DNA from: Brachionus manjavacas
Lineage: Eukaryota > Rotifera > Eurotatoria > Ploima > Brachionidae
Assembly (NCBI GenBank): GCA_019054805.1
Contig: JAHQIY010000007.1
Span: 4,035,501-4,099,500, forward strand
Direction of reading: 5' to 3'
Length of the DNA stretch: 64,000 nucleotides
Part shown: one piece after another, positions 47,768-57,766 of the stretch
Numbering within the stretch: the stretch's first letter is position 1
Layout: the number at the start of each line of letters is the position of its first letter
Notes under the pieces: generated by a model
What the model saw: the letters and a program-made list of their open reading frames with translations, nothing else
Told to the model about the DNA's origin: nothing
Databases searched by the model: none
Translations under genes and position numbers: made by a program

Positions 47768-47833
47768 ACAACCGCGATGAACCGCCCGTTTCTGGACCGG
47801 TTAGCTCTGTCCGCGTCCAACACTAATTTTTAT

Positions 47834-50203
47834 ATGACAATTTAATATTTTTCCTTTATTTTTATTTCTAGTTAGAGACTTTTTTTCTACAAATATAATA
47901 AAATTGACAAGATTTAAATTAAATGCATTTTATATAAAAATACCATTTTTAAAACTCTAAGATATTATTAGAATATAAATGAAATAACTTTTTTCTAAAA
48001 GATAAAAATTTTTTTTGAAATTGAATTGAAAAGTATTTACAAGTTCTTATTTGGGCGAAAAATTGAGGTTCCAACAGTTATAATTAATAGAAATTATTTT
48101 ATTTTATTTATTTAGTTTTGTTCTAAAATTAAAAATGTCTAATAGTTAAAAATAATTAAATTTAAAACTATTTTAATCTTATTATTTATTTATTTTAGTT
48201 ATTTTTCACTGTATCTGCAGACTGGACGGTGGTAACAAACGTGGTCTCCAATGCATATATATGGTATAAATGGCAACCATAAAGACTATATTGTAATATC
48301 AATTAATAATTTTTAAGATGATTAATATTTGACTTTTTATATCCAAATATTGGGGTCAATAAAGCTGATTGATGATTGATGAATTGAGGATCAAAATTAT
48401 TAATATACTGATAAAAAAAATAATTTATTGGACCAAAAATTAATTTATCAGTTGTTTAAGTTTTATTTAAATTTATTTTTTTTTATTTTCAAAAAACATT
48501 AAAAATAACAAAAAAAATTATAATATTCTTTTTCTAATAATAATAAATTGTACTCTAAAATTTTCTTTTTAAAAGCATTTGAAACAGTTTCATGTTATGA
48601 AAAAGATTAAAATTTAATTAAATTTAATTGAATCATTGAATTTCAAATTTTTGCTGTTTTTTTTTCAACTTTTCTAATGTAAATTTTTTGTCTATTTTTA
48701 AAATTTTAAATAATAAAATTTTTATTGCAATATTAATAAAAATTTTTATTATTGTAATTTAGACAAAAAAATACTGTAAACTGAATGAAGCGGTATCGAC
48801 CTTCAAGCAACTAAACTAGTGCCTTTTAATAGTTTAAAATCAAAAAATATTTAGGGAACAATTAAAAATCAATCTTTTGGCATTTAAAATCAGAAAAATT
48901 GATCTAATATTTAATTGTATGGTCATTTTTGAGAAGAAATGTATGATTTAAAATATGAAAATAACTGGATCTTCTCATTAAAGCTAAAATCAGAAAATTT
49001 CCTAGAATAGATGGGCTAAAAATTTTTAGATTTAAATTTAGCTAAAAATAATTTTTTTAAAACTTAATTCTATTTCTCTGTTTTTAAGCTTTATAATAAG
49101 TCATCATAACAAAAAATTGATGTTCTTAAATTTGGGAACTGAATTGGAATTGAAAATCGAGATTCAAAATCTAGATAAAATTACCAAGAATTTTTCTAAA
49201 AAGCGAATACTGTTTAAAGAATTAAAAACAAAACTAAACTGACCTCATTGAAATTTAATCAGCATGTAATTAAAATTGACCTGAATACTTTTTTGATTCT
49301 CCTGATATTTTTTCACTTAGAAAAATAAATATTTAAAACTCTAAATGTTCATTCAATTTGAGAATTATTCTTTTTTGTCAAAATTAAGCAAAAAATCATT
49401 TTGAAAAAAATTTGATCGAAAATCGCAATTTTTAGGCAATATTTTATTTTAAAAAAAAATGCATGAGCAGGATAGTTATGACTTTAAAGATTAAAAACCA
49501 CATGATTATGTTTTTGCGTTTTAAAAAATGATTAATTTTTTCAAGTATTTTTCTTTTTTTTGACCGAAACGAAATTTCGGACGAGACATATTTGAGAATA
49601 ACTATTTCATGATTGAACAAATATCAGAGGCACAAAATTGCGCTAAAGCGTTAATCATATAAACCCATTTTTTATTAAAATAAATATTTTTAGAATTCAA
49701 TAAGGTCTTTTTTAAATTTTTTTTATTAGTTTATTTGCTTGATCAAATGATGCTCAATGGAAAAATAAGCTTTAAAATTCGGGTCACTTAGCAATTCCAT
49801 TGTATTAAAAAATACTAAGCTTTACATAATTCTGATTTTCCACTTTAAGTGTTTCATTTGTTCGAGTATCGCCAAAGAAAAAAAATCTCTTGAAATTTTA
49901 AAAACTCAGAACAAAAAAGCTTAGCCCGACGACTAATAAAACTAGTCCATTATTTTATTTCTATAGAGAATAGCTGAAATAACATACAAGTAAATTTCGG
50001 TTTCTTCAATATAAAACTCGGTCTGAATTCGACTAAATTTCAGGTCAAAAATTTTTACGATTTTTTATATTATTTTAGCTCTGACTCATAAGCAAATGTT
50101 TAAATTATATTATTTTAAGATATTTTTTATCTTTTTATTTAGAAAGACTCATTACTGATAAGGATGTATCATCAGTTTTGAACATTTTGAGAAATTATGA
50201 CTT
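47834..50203. other. AT-rich intergenic DNA upstream of the tetraspanin gene
   Basis: No gene seen. A stretch at 48357-48386 (caataaagctgattgatgat and so on) looks like the 3' end and short-repeat tail of an old non-LTR element. No matching ORF is legible upstream. Confidence 0.45.
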
Positions 50204-50210
50204 TATAAAA
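50204..50210 (+). promoter_or_regulatory. Candidate TATA box of the tetraspanin gene
   Basis: TATAAAA lies 51 bases upstream of the ATG at 50255, consistent with a 5' UTR of about 20-25 bases. Confidence 0.45.
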
Positions 50211-50254
50211 ACTTGCAATTGAAAGTTTCAAATCAAAAATATTTAAAAATTAAA

Positions 50255-51037
50255 ATGGCAAGAACTGGATTTTTTGGTTCTATTATTCGAATATTTTTAG
50301 CCATCATAAATGTGGTTTTTCTGCTCCTCGGACTCTCGGTCTTTGTAGCATCAGCTGTTTTAAGATGGAGTGGAGATTCAATACTTAATAAAATAACTTC
50401 CGATGAAGGAGTAAAGTCTATTCTAAACGTTTCAGCCATTAATAGTGTAACTTTGGTTTTACTAATTCTTGGCGCATTTATAACCGTACTTAGTTTAATT
50501 GGTTTATGTGGAACATGTTGTACCAACAGGTTCTTCCTTGTTGTTTATGAAATAATAATTATAATCTTGTTCATATTCCACGGAATTTTACTGGTAGTGG
50601 CAGCCTTTAAGTCAGGCACAATCGAAAGCGAGTTTAGAAAGGCATTGAACAAAACCATTGACGATTTGAACTCGAATCAAACAAGCGAATCTGACAAGAC
50701 AGAAAGGTGTAGTTCATTGAAGTTTTTTTCAGAATTGTTTGAATGCTGTGGTGCTAATGGTCCAAGTGATTTCAAAAATGTCACATTAATCACTGACTGC
50801 TGCTTTAAAGATTATTCGGATGGCTGTGCTGACAAAACAATCAAAAGCTTTAAAGAAAATGGAGTTAATTTAATAGTCATACCAAATTCGATTGTACTTG
50901 GTCTGGAATTTTTTATTATCTTACTCGTACCATTCTTAATTGGACGTATCGCAAGAGCAAGAAGATCACATGAAGAAGAAGAACGAATAGTAAATATTAA
51001 GCCAACTAATTATCAAAACTATAGATATTACAGCTGA
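50255..51037 (+). CDS. Tetraspanin
   Basis: Single exon, 260 aa. The start is the ATG in context aaaATGg; upstream in-frame codons lack an ATG. Four TMs at about 11-33, 63-85, 92-117 and 208-232. The large extracellular loop (118-207) has the hallmark CCG (C164-C165-G166) and six cysteines (152, 164, 165, 182, 183, 191) able to form three disulfides. N-glycosylation sequons occur at NKT (132-134), NQT (141-143) and NVT (175-177). Intracellular cysteines 85, 88 and 89 next to TM2 are likely palmitoylation sites, as in the family. The C-terminal tail is charged (RARRSHEEEER) and ends in a Tyr-rich NYQNYRYYS. Tetraspanins organise membrane microdomains; which vertebrate paralogue this corresponds to is unclear. 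It lacks introns, unlike most neighbours. Confidence 0.92.
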   Translation: MARTGFFGSIIRIFLAIINVVFLLLGLSVFVASAVLRWSGDSILNKITSDEGVKSILNVSAINSVTLVLLILGAFITVLSLIGLCGTCCTNRFFLVVYEIIIIILFIFHGILLVVAAFKSGTIESEFRKALNKTIDDLNSNQTSESDKTERCSSLKFFSELFECCGANGPSDFKNVTLITDCCFKDYSDGCADKTIKSFKENGVNLIVIPNSIVLGLEFFIILLVPFLIGRIARARRSHEEEERIVNIKPTNYQNYRYYS

Positions 51038-51066
51038 AAATATTTTATTAATTGATTAAATTATTA

Positions 51067-51072
51067 AATAAA
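51067..51072 (+). terminator. Candidate poly(A) signal of the tetraspanin gene
   Basis: AATAAA lies 30 bases after the stop codon. Confidence 0.5.
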
Positions 51073-51527
51073 CTTTTTTTTTAATTTTATAATAAACTAA
51101 AGATGATAGTCAATTTTTTACAGAGCCCGATTGATTAAACATTTGTTACCATCTAATGTTTAGGAAAAAATAATAAAAGTCAGAAATGAAAAACAAGTTA
51201 CCAAACCCCGAAAATAGATTCTTAGAATAGTAATACTTTTTCTTATCATATCATTGTGAGTGTTAATATTTAAAGAAGTAAGAATCTTATGGTTATCAAG
51301 TCTTATTAATGGAAAGTATTGTTTATAAAATGCAATGCAACCTAGAAATTCAGTTTTTACGCATGCGCCCTTTACCATTTTATCCATGATTAATTTTTCC
51401 TAAGACGTATTCATTAAAAAATAGTTTTTAAATTTCAATTTTACTACTGCAATAAATTCAAAAATTAGAAAAATTATGCTATTGATATTTAATGTCTGCT
51501 GAATTTTCAGAGTCTAGCTGACTTTGA
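51073..51527. other. Intergenic DNA before MITE copy B
   Basis: No coding sequence seen. It ends at the left target duplication gagttgatg (51528-51536). Confidence 0.5.
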
Positions 51528-51536
51528 GAGTTGATG

Positions 51537-52070
51537 GGCATTGTGAAATTTCATACAAAACTTCCCAAAATTACAAAAATAAAATTCGTTTTCATTAATT
51601 TAAATTGACAAAATTGAGCTTTTCAAAATTTGATAATGAAACAACATGAAATAAAATATTTTTCACTAAATTCAGCAAAAAAAGATTAATTTTTATTAGC
51701 AGGAAAATATCAATGAAAAAACATAAACATCAATATTTTAGAATTTATTTATTTCCTGTCTCTATGATCTATTCAAAACAGATTTTTTTTTCCATTTTGT
51801 AAATTTATTTTATTTAAACATAAAAATTCTGTCATCGCTAGAATTGTAAAAATTTTATTTTTCATTTCTAAGTTAACACACAATTTGATTTATTGGGAAA
51901 CAATCAATTAATTGGTAAAAATTTATCTAAATTTTTTCTTAAATTGGACTTTTAAATGAAACTTTGTTTCACCTTTTAAAAATTACAGAAAAATCTGTAG
52001 TTCAAAAGCCATATTTTTATTAAGAATTTAAATTTTGTTTTGGAATTTTTGTATGAAAATTCACAATGCC
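51537..52070. mobile_element. MITE family copy B (534 bases) with perfect 9-base target duplication
   Basis: It is flanked by gagttgatg at 51528-51536 and 52071-52079, a perfect 9-base duplication. The ends ggcattgtgaaatttcatac and, inverted, ggcattgtgaattttcatac differ by one base in 20. The body matches copy A at 29393-29966. A 9-base duplication points to the Mutator superfamily. It is non-coding. Confidence 0.85.
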
Positions 52071-52231
52071 GAGTTGATGCAACTATGTATGTTACGCCAT
52101 GTTGCATTCACAGAACTGCTTTTGAAAGTTATTCAATTTTTTGTCATTTTGTTTTGTTTTTTTTGTACTGAATTTTACAAGCCTAACCTTTTAATTTTTT
52201 AAAATTTATTGCAGCAGTAAAATTTAAACTT

Positions 52232-53195
52232 TAGTAGTAGTAGTATTTTAAAACTGCAGCGTAATGAATCACGCGGAGCGCGTCAGCTATGCGACTGACG
52301 CCCTGTGGCAGTTACCAATGTGTTTGTCTAAGTTGATCTTGAAAGTGTTGACATTAAGTGATTCGATGACTTCGTTTGGGAGTGCATTTCAAGTGTTTGC
52401 AATTCTGTTGTTGAAGAATTCGTGTCTCTGATTGCAGCATCTCACTATTTCGCGCTTAAAGAGCCCACTATGACCACCTCTAGGTTCTCCGCATTAAGGA
52501 TTTTCATGCCAATTGATTTCTTCAAGACCTTTTTCGAGTTTGTACTTTTGAATTAGATCGCCGCGTATTCTTCTGATGAATAATGATGATAAGCATCTTA
52601 TTTCGTACGGAAGATGTCTTAACTGGTGAGAGACTTTGGTGGCTCTGTGTTGAACTTTTTCGAGTGTGTTTATGTCTTTTTTGGAATAAGGTGACCAGGC
52701 CGAGACGGCGAATTCAATTTGAGGTCTCACGTAAGACGTATAAAGTTTTTACCAGAGTTTAGCATCTCTGAAAACGAATGTCCTTTTTAGGAGACCTAAA
52801 AAACTATTTGCTTTTGAAGCTGCTTTGTTTACTTGAGCGCTAGGCTTAAGGTCGTTTGAGAATAGTACTTCGAGATCTTTTTCGCGTTCGGTTGTGGCAA
52901 TATCAACGGTTAAGTTTGAGCCATAACAGCTCATTGTTGTTTTTGGGTTTGATTTACCAATATGCATTCCTTTTAATTTCTGTGCATTGATGAGTATTAA
53001 CCAAGTTTTTGTCCAGCTAACTGTTGTGTCTATGTCGAGTTGAAGTTTAACAGAGTTTTCTGACGTGTTTTTTGAGCCTAAATTTGCCATAATTTTAATT
53101 TCGTCTGCGTACATTTTGGTTGTGCATTTTGGTTGTGGTTGTACAAGGAAATAGTTTCTAATTTTACTAACTTTTCCATTATCTTGCACGGAAAA
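52232..53195 (-). mobile_element. 5'-truncated non-LTR retrotransposon, copy 2
   Basis: The minus strand encodes the second half of an RT ORF: a mutated catalytic box MYADEIKIM (53120; normally YADD), QLDIDTTVSWTKTWLILIN, KDLEVLFSNDLKPSAQV, then after an in-frame stop RPQIEFAVSAWSPYSKKD and RRIRGDLIQKYK. A frameshift follows, then RGGHSGLFKREIVRC and NRIANT. The 3' end has a short CTA-type repeat (TAG on plus, 52232-52246). At least two stops and one frameshift make it dead. The tail and domain order match the copy inside SCHIP1 intron 1, so both belong to one clade. The 5' break is near 53195. Confidence 0.8.
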
Positions 53196-54193
53196 ATTTA
53201 TGCAAAGATAATTGTTTAAAAACTATTTTTAATACATTTTTTTTCAGTTAAATCAATCAAGTCTGGCCTCATGATTTTTTACCGTTCCAGGTAGTTATTG
53301 TGGTGGCCAAGTGTTCTTTTTAGATTTATTCGGATCATTTATTTTGACTCATCTTAAAAAGGGCTTTAGTTCTATATGATTGTTCTTGGAATGGTATAAC
53401 TGAATCTTCTATGTTTATTATTGATAAACAAATATTGATACATATTTTATTTTTCAAATAATCTTTTCAAAAGTTATTTAGAATTGAATTGATTTGAATA
53501 AAACCAATGCCATAATTTTTTTTAGATTGTCTAGAGTAAGCTCATCCATATTTACTTTTTATAAAATAGTTAAATAATTAATGGCATTTAATTTATACTA
53601 TAGTAAATATGAATATATCTCGGGTTTTTAATTATTAAATAATTATTAAAATTTATTAGAAGAAAAATCCTCGGTTGATAAAATTTTAAAATAATTTATT
53701 AATTAATTATCTTGAGTAAAGATGAGTTATTTCTTTGAATTTCAGTAAATTTTACTTTTATTTAAATAGCTAATGAAAAGATACAATACAGTGCATCTAT
53801 CCATATTAAAGCATTAATATTTTTTAAAATTACAAAACTATAAATTATAAAGATTTAAATTAGACAAAAGAAAACTTGTCACTGTTTTCTGGTGAAACAA
53901 TTTCACCTAATTGAAACTTTGACATGGATGAAATCTCACAAAATAAAAATTTAAAAAAGTTGTTGTCTAATTGATAGCACTTTTTCAAAATTGTTGCTCA
54001 ATGGAAAAAATTTTGCAAACCATTTTCATTGAGCTTTTATCTATTTTCATTTTAATTTCATTTCTAAAAGTATTTTTTAGGAGATAATATGAAAAATTAG
54101 AAAAATTAATAAATATTGCATATTTTGTTTTCAACAATGGCTCAAGGCGTTTTTTTTTCAAAATAATTTCAAGATGATTTAAAATTTCGATAG
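53196..54193. other. AT-rich intergenic DNA
   Basis: No gene seen before the promoter of the small Cys-rich gene. Confidence 0.5.
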
Positions 54194-54200
54194 TATAAAA
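54194..54200 (+). promoter_or_regulatory. TATA box of the small Cys-rich gene
   Basis: TATAAAA is placed 57 bases before the ATG at 54251, which fits a 5' UTR of about 25 bases. Confidence 0.5.
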
Positions 54201-54250
54201 ATCGCAAAATTTGTGTTCATTTATAAGCAATTTTAAATAATTGAAACAAG

Positions 54251-54379
54251 ATGGGTTGTTGTTCAAGCAAATGCAAACCTCAGCCTCAATGCTGTGTACC
54301 TGCAATGCCAGCCAATACGTGTGGTCCTTATGGTAATCCTTACGGAGGTTCTCCATATAGTTACGGTCAACTTTATTAG
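54251..54379 (+). CDS. 42-residue Cys-rich protein with MGCC acylation start
   Basis: ATG in context aagATGg to TAG, 42 aa. It starts MGCCSSKCKPQPQCC. Gly2 with Ser6 fits the N-myristoylation consensus, and Cys3-Cys4 would be palmitoylation sites, so it is probably anchored to the cytoplasmic face of a membrane. Six of the first 24 residues are Cys (positions 3, 4, 8, 14, 15, 24). The tail is Gly/Tyr/Pro-rich (CGPYGNPYGGSPYSYGQLY). A TATA box 57 bases upstream and an AATAAA about 145 bases downstream frame it as a complete intronless gene, and its base composition is less AT-rich than its surroundings. I know no family for it. The minus strand over the same bases is also partly open but has no comparable features. 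Confidence 0.6.
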   Translation: MGCCSSKCKPQPQCCVPAMPANTCGPYGNPYGGSPYSYGQLY

Positions 54380-54521
54380 GAACTCAAGAATTTTAAAAAT
54401 GCAATGTGAATAATGATTTTTAAAAATTGATATGTTAATTAGATGAGCATTCAAAACATTTTAAAATTGATTTGTATCTGTTTAGATTAAAAAATTTCAT
54501 CAAAATTTTATTCTAAGACAT

Positions 54522-54527
54522 AATAAA
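54522..54527 (+). terminator. Candidate poly(A) signal of the small Cys-rich gene
   Basis: AATAAA, 143 bases after the stop codon. Confidence 0.35.
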
Positions 54528-55547
54528 ATTATTAAATTTTGATTTTTTAAATTAATATTTTTTAATTCTTTATCAGCAATTGCTTAAATTATTAAATTTC
54601 AAGATATTATTTTTTGAAATTTAAAAAACAAACATCGTTCAAACTAATTGAATTTTATTTGATACCATTTATTTAGCTTTTTCTTGTGAATTTTCATTTT
54701 TCATTATTTTTTGAATGTTTAAAATAACTGTTTTAATTTTTATAAAAAGTTTCATTATACATAAAAATTCTATTGAAAACGTTTTTTCAATTTACTTTAA
54801 AACCAAAAATCAAATAAAGCTAAGTCTGGTGAGTAAGGAAGGTGATTGATTATGATTTTGACATTAAATTCATTGAATTTCTTTTGCATTTTTCGACAAA
54901 ATTCTCATGTTTTTAATAGGAGATTATTTTAATTTTCAACTTGAATATCTTGGAGACACTTTTTTCGTTCCAAAATTTTCAGTTTATCTTTCATGTACAT
55001 AGCATATTGAAAGATCAAAATCTCTTAATAATTCCAAAAATTCGTAGTGGATAAAATTTGCTAAAATATTGAACTTATAGCTCTATTAATTTTTAATTTT
55101 ATTTTTAAATGATGATTTACGAATTTTGAAAAAAAAATTCAAAGATTAAATTTACAACTCGTTAATAAGTTCATAAAATGATGAAAAAAATTTTGGATAT
55201 TCTTTAAGTAATTAAAATTTCGAAAATAAGCCTTTGCAGAATTTTAAATGAATCACTTTTAGAAGATTGTTGCGCTTTAATAATCTTTCGCTAAAGTTCG
55301 ATTTATCTAACTTTATCTTTATTTTTTTGAAATTGAAAAAATTTAAAATTTGAATGTATAAAAAATTAAATTAAAGAGCTAAAGCTCACAATAAAGCATT
55401 TAAAATTGAAAATTAAGTTTTAAAAGAAAAAAGCAAAATAAAAGATTACGAAAAAAATTTAATTTGTTTAATCAATATTTGAAAAGTTAAATCAAAAATA
55501 AAATTTTTTATTTAATCTCGATTTAGGTATATTTAATTCGATATATT

Positions 55548-55577
55548 TAATGCTCCTTAAAATTTTAAGGAGCATTA
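55548..55577. repeat. Perfect 30-base palindrome
   Basis: The half-site taatgctccttaaaa is followed immediately by its exact reverse complement, with no spacer. Confidence 0.85.
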
Positions 55578-57075
55578 GAGTATTAAAAGTTTACATTTAT
55601 ATTATATGGTCACGTTGCAAAGACCAAATGAAATTAATAAAGCATAGAAACTATTTTTGAAAATGTCAAAGATTTAAGTTTGAAATTTGCAGGCATAAAT
55701 TGACAAAAGGATATTCATAAATATACTCAAAATATATTCAATTAGATCTGAAATTATTCGTAAGAGCATATTTTGCCAGATACCATTAGTGATGTGAAAG
55801 ATTTAAGTGTAGCCTGTTAAGATTCTAAGTACGTCAGTCATTGAAGTGACTAGCAAAAACACTCATCATTATTTACACATGAATGGTTCGATTCGAATTC
55901 TAAGAAATACATACATTGAGATAGATATTAAATTTTTCAATACCAACATATCATCTGAAAAAATAATTAAGTAACATTTATTTGAATCTATCTAAGAAGC
56001 AATTCCATCAGATTTTTACTTGCTTATCAATTAATTTGATTATTTTTCCAGGTTTTTTTAAATAAAAAAGGGCACCTAAGTCATCTTAAAAGAAAGCATA
56101 TATCTATAAGGAACATAACATTTAAGTTGATTAAATTCACTAGATTTGCAATCGCAGTTAATTTTAACTTTAAATTAAGATTTTTTTTCAATATTTTCCT
56201 TTAAAATTTTCGTATTTATAGCGGATGTAGAATAAAAAAAAGGTACAAAATAAATTTTGTCTTAAAAATTATCTATTTATCAAGGACTAGTAATTTTTTT
56301 TAATTATAACTGTATATTTCTATTTAAAAAAATAAAATCAATTAAGAGATTGAAATTACCTTTTTGACAATATATTTCATATTTCTTTTTCCAATGGATA
56401 ATTCTGTATCATATTCGAAAAATGAGCTAATAAAAAATTCTACAAAAATACATAGTTGCCATTCTGATAATAATTTCTATCAATGGATTAAAGTCGTTCC
56501 TTTAATGATTCTCCAAGATAGATAAACTGTTATACCAATAGTGGCTATATAAAGTTCACAGATTCCTCGCAGTGAAACTACCATCCTGAACATTAATTTG
56601 TATTTTTCAATAAAATTAATAAAAAAAACCTTTGCTGTACCCAATAATATTGAATTGATGACTTTACACCAAGTTGCATAAATCTATTTTGATGGTTTCG
56701 AACATTTTATCATAAAATTTTCAAGTGACTTACAACTTTTTGAAAATTAACTTTTTATTTTAAAGCTGAGTACAGCTTTGTTTTAAATTTTAAAAAAATT
56801 GGAGAGGTGCTGTCTCCAAATTAAGCAAATCATGATTAACTTTTGCGCCGTTTCTTTCCTAAACTTAAATAGATTCGGTCATCTTTTTAAACTACTAAAG
56901 ATAGATGGCCTTTATACAGACTTGTTGTTAAGTCAAAAAAATTTTTTCAATCTTTACTTTATTATTAAATTAATAAAGCCAGTTATTAATCAAAATTAAT
57001 ATTGCTGTTCTCGACCTCGGCGATTACATTAAAATGAATTATTAATCTTTCATGGTGTTAAGATCGTGACCGCGT

Positions 57076-57131
57076 GAATTTTTGTCCGACAGGAATTCAA
57101 AACTTTTATTTTTCTTGTCGAACAAAAATTC
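57076..57131. repeat. Hairpin with 18-base stem
   Basis: gaatttttgtccgacagg (57076-57093) pairs with 57114-57131 with two mismatches; the loop is 20 bases. It lies in a less AT-rich patch (57010-57090). Confidence 0.6.
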
Positions 57132-57766
57132 ATTAATAAAAATTCAAAAATTCAGAAATTTATGATAAAATTGAAAAATTACTTTTTATTAAAAAAAATC
57201 TCAAGTCAAATCATTAACTTAAGATCTATTTTTCCTAACTATATGCATTTTATTTACATTTAGTGAAATTTTTCAATGGGAAGTCAAAAATAATTTATTA
57301 TTATTTAAAATTTTCATTTATAAATTATCAGCAAAAATGAAGAAAATTGCTCAATTTCTAGGTGAACTAAAAGACTATTACGAAATTATTGTCTAAATAG
57401 CTGATCAAAAGCTAAGTTCAACAAAAAAGACAAAAATTAAGTCGCGACTCCATTAAATTTTTCTAAATTAAACTCTGTAAATACATAAACAGAAAGATTG
57501 CAAATTACATATCTCTATTAGTCTCCACATACACTCGTTCGCATATTATTTATTATTTCTAATCTTATTTTTTTATTAATAATAATTTCATCAATTATTA
57601 CTTAATCAAAGAAGGCTAAAGAAAATCATCACGACCCAACTTCATTGATACGCCTTTTCAGGCGTTCGCACTACTCTAGTTCCTTTAAAACGGATTCTTT
57701 TTTTTCAAATTTGGACATTTTCAGAAACAACTTTAGAGTTATTTTTTTGTTTGATTTTTAATATTT

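Larger units (their letters stand above)
45566..47825. mobile_element. Foldback-type non-autonomous hAT element, 2260 bases
   Basis: It is bounded by a perfect 8-base direct repeat, atttttat (45558-45565 and 47826-47833), the target duplication length of hAT transposons. The element ends are tagtgttgg and its inverse ccaacacta. Inside are two arrays of a 101-base unit, about 10.8 copies at 45639-46729 and about 7.7 copies inverted at 46993-47767, separated by a roughly 260-base AT-rich spacer with a T-run of over 20. Each unit contains several copies of the motif aaacggg in both orientations. It has no coding capacity. It is much more GC-rich than its surroundings. Single-stranded it would form a hairpin several hundred base pairs long. 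Confidence 0.88.
54528..57766. other. AT-rich intergenic DNA before cyclin T
   Basis: No gene seen. It contains a perfect 30-base palindrome (55548-55577) and an 18-base stem hairpin (57076-57131). Confidence 0.5.

Noticed and set aside
51160-51387. 75-codon minus-strand open frame downstream of the tetraspanin gene
   Set aside because: No family, no splice signals that extend it, and amino-acid composition typical of chance frames here.
53985-54454. Minus-strand open frames of 123 and 63 codons overlapping the small Cys-rich gene
   Set aside because: They lack domains and good starts. The plus-strand frame has a TATA box, start context and a coherent acylation motif, so I chose the plus strand.
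56799-56999. 66-codon plus-strand open frame
   Set aside because: It starts without a promoter, is rich in Ile/Leu/Phe/Asn, and no splice partners or family resemblance were found.
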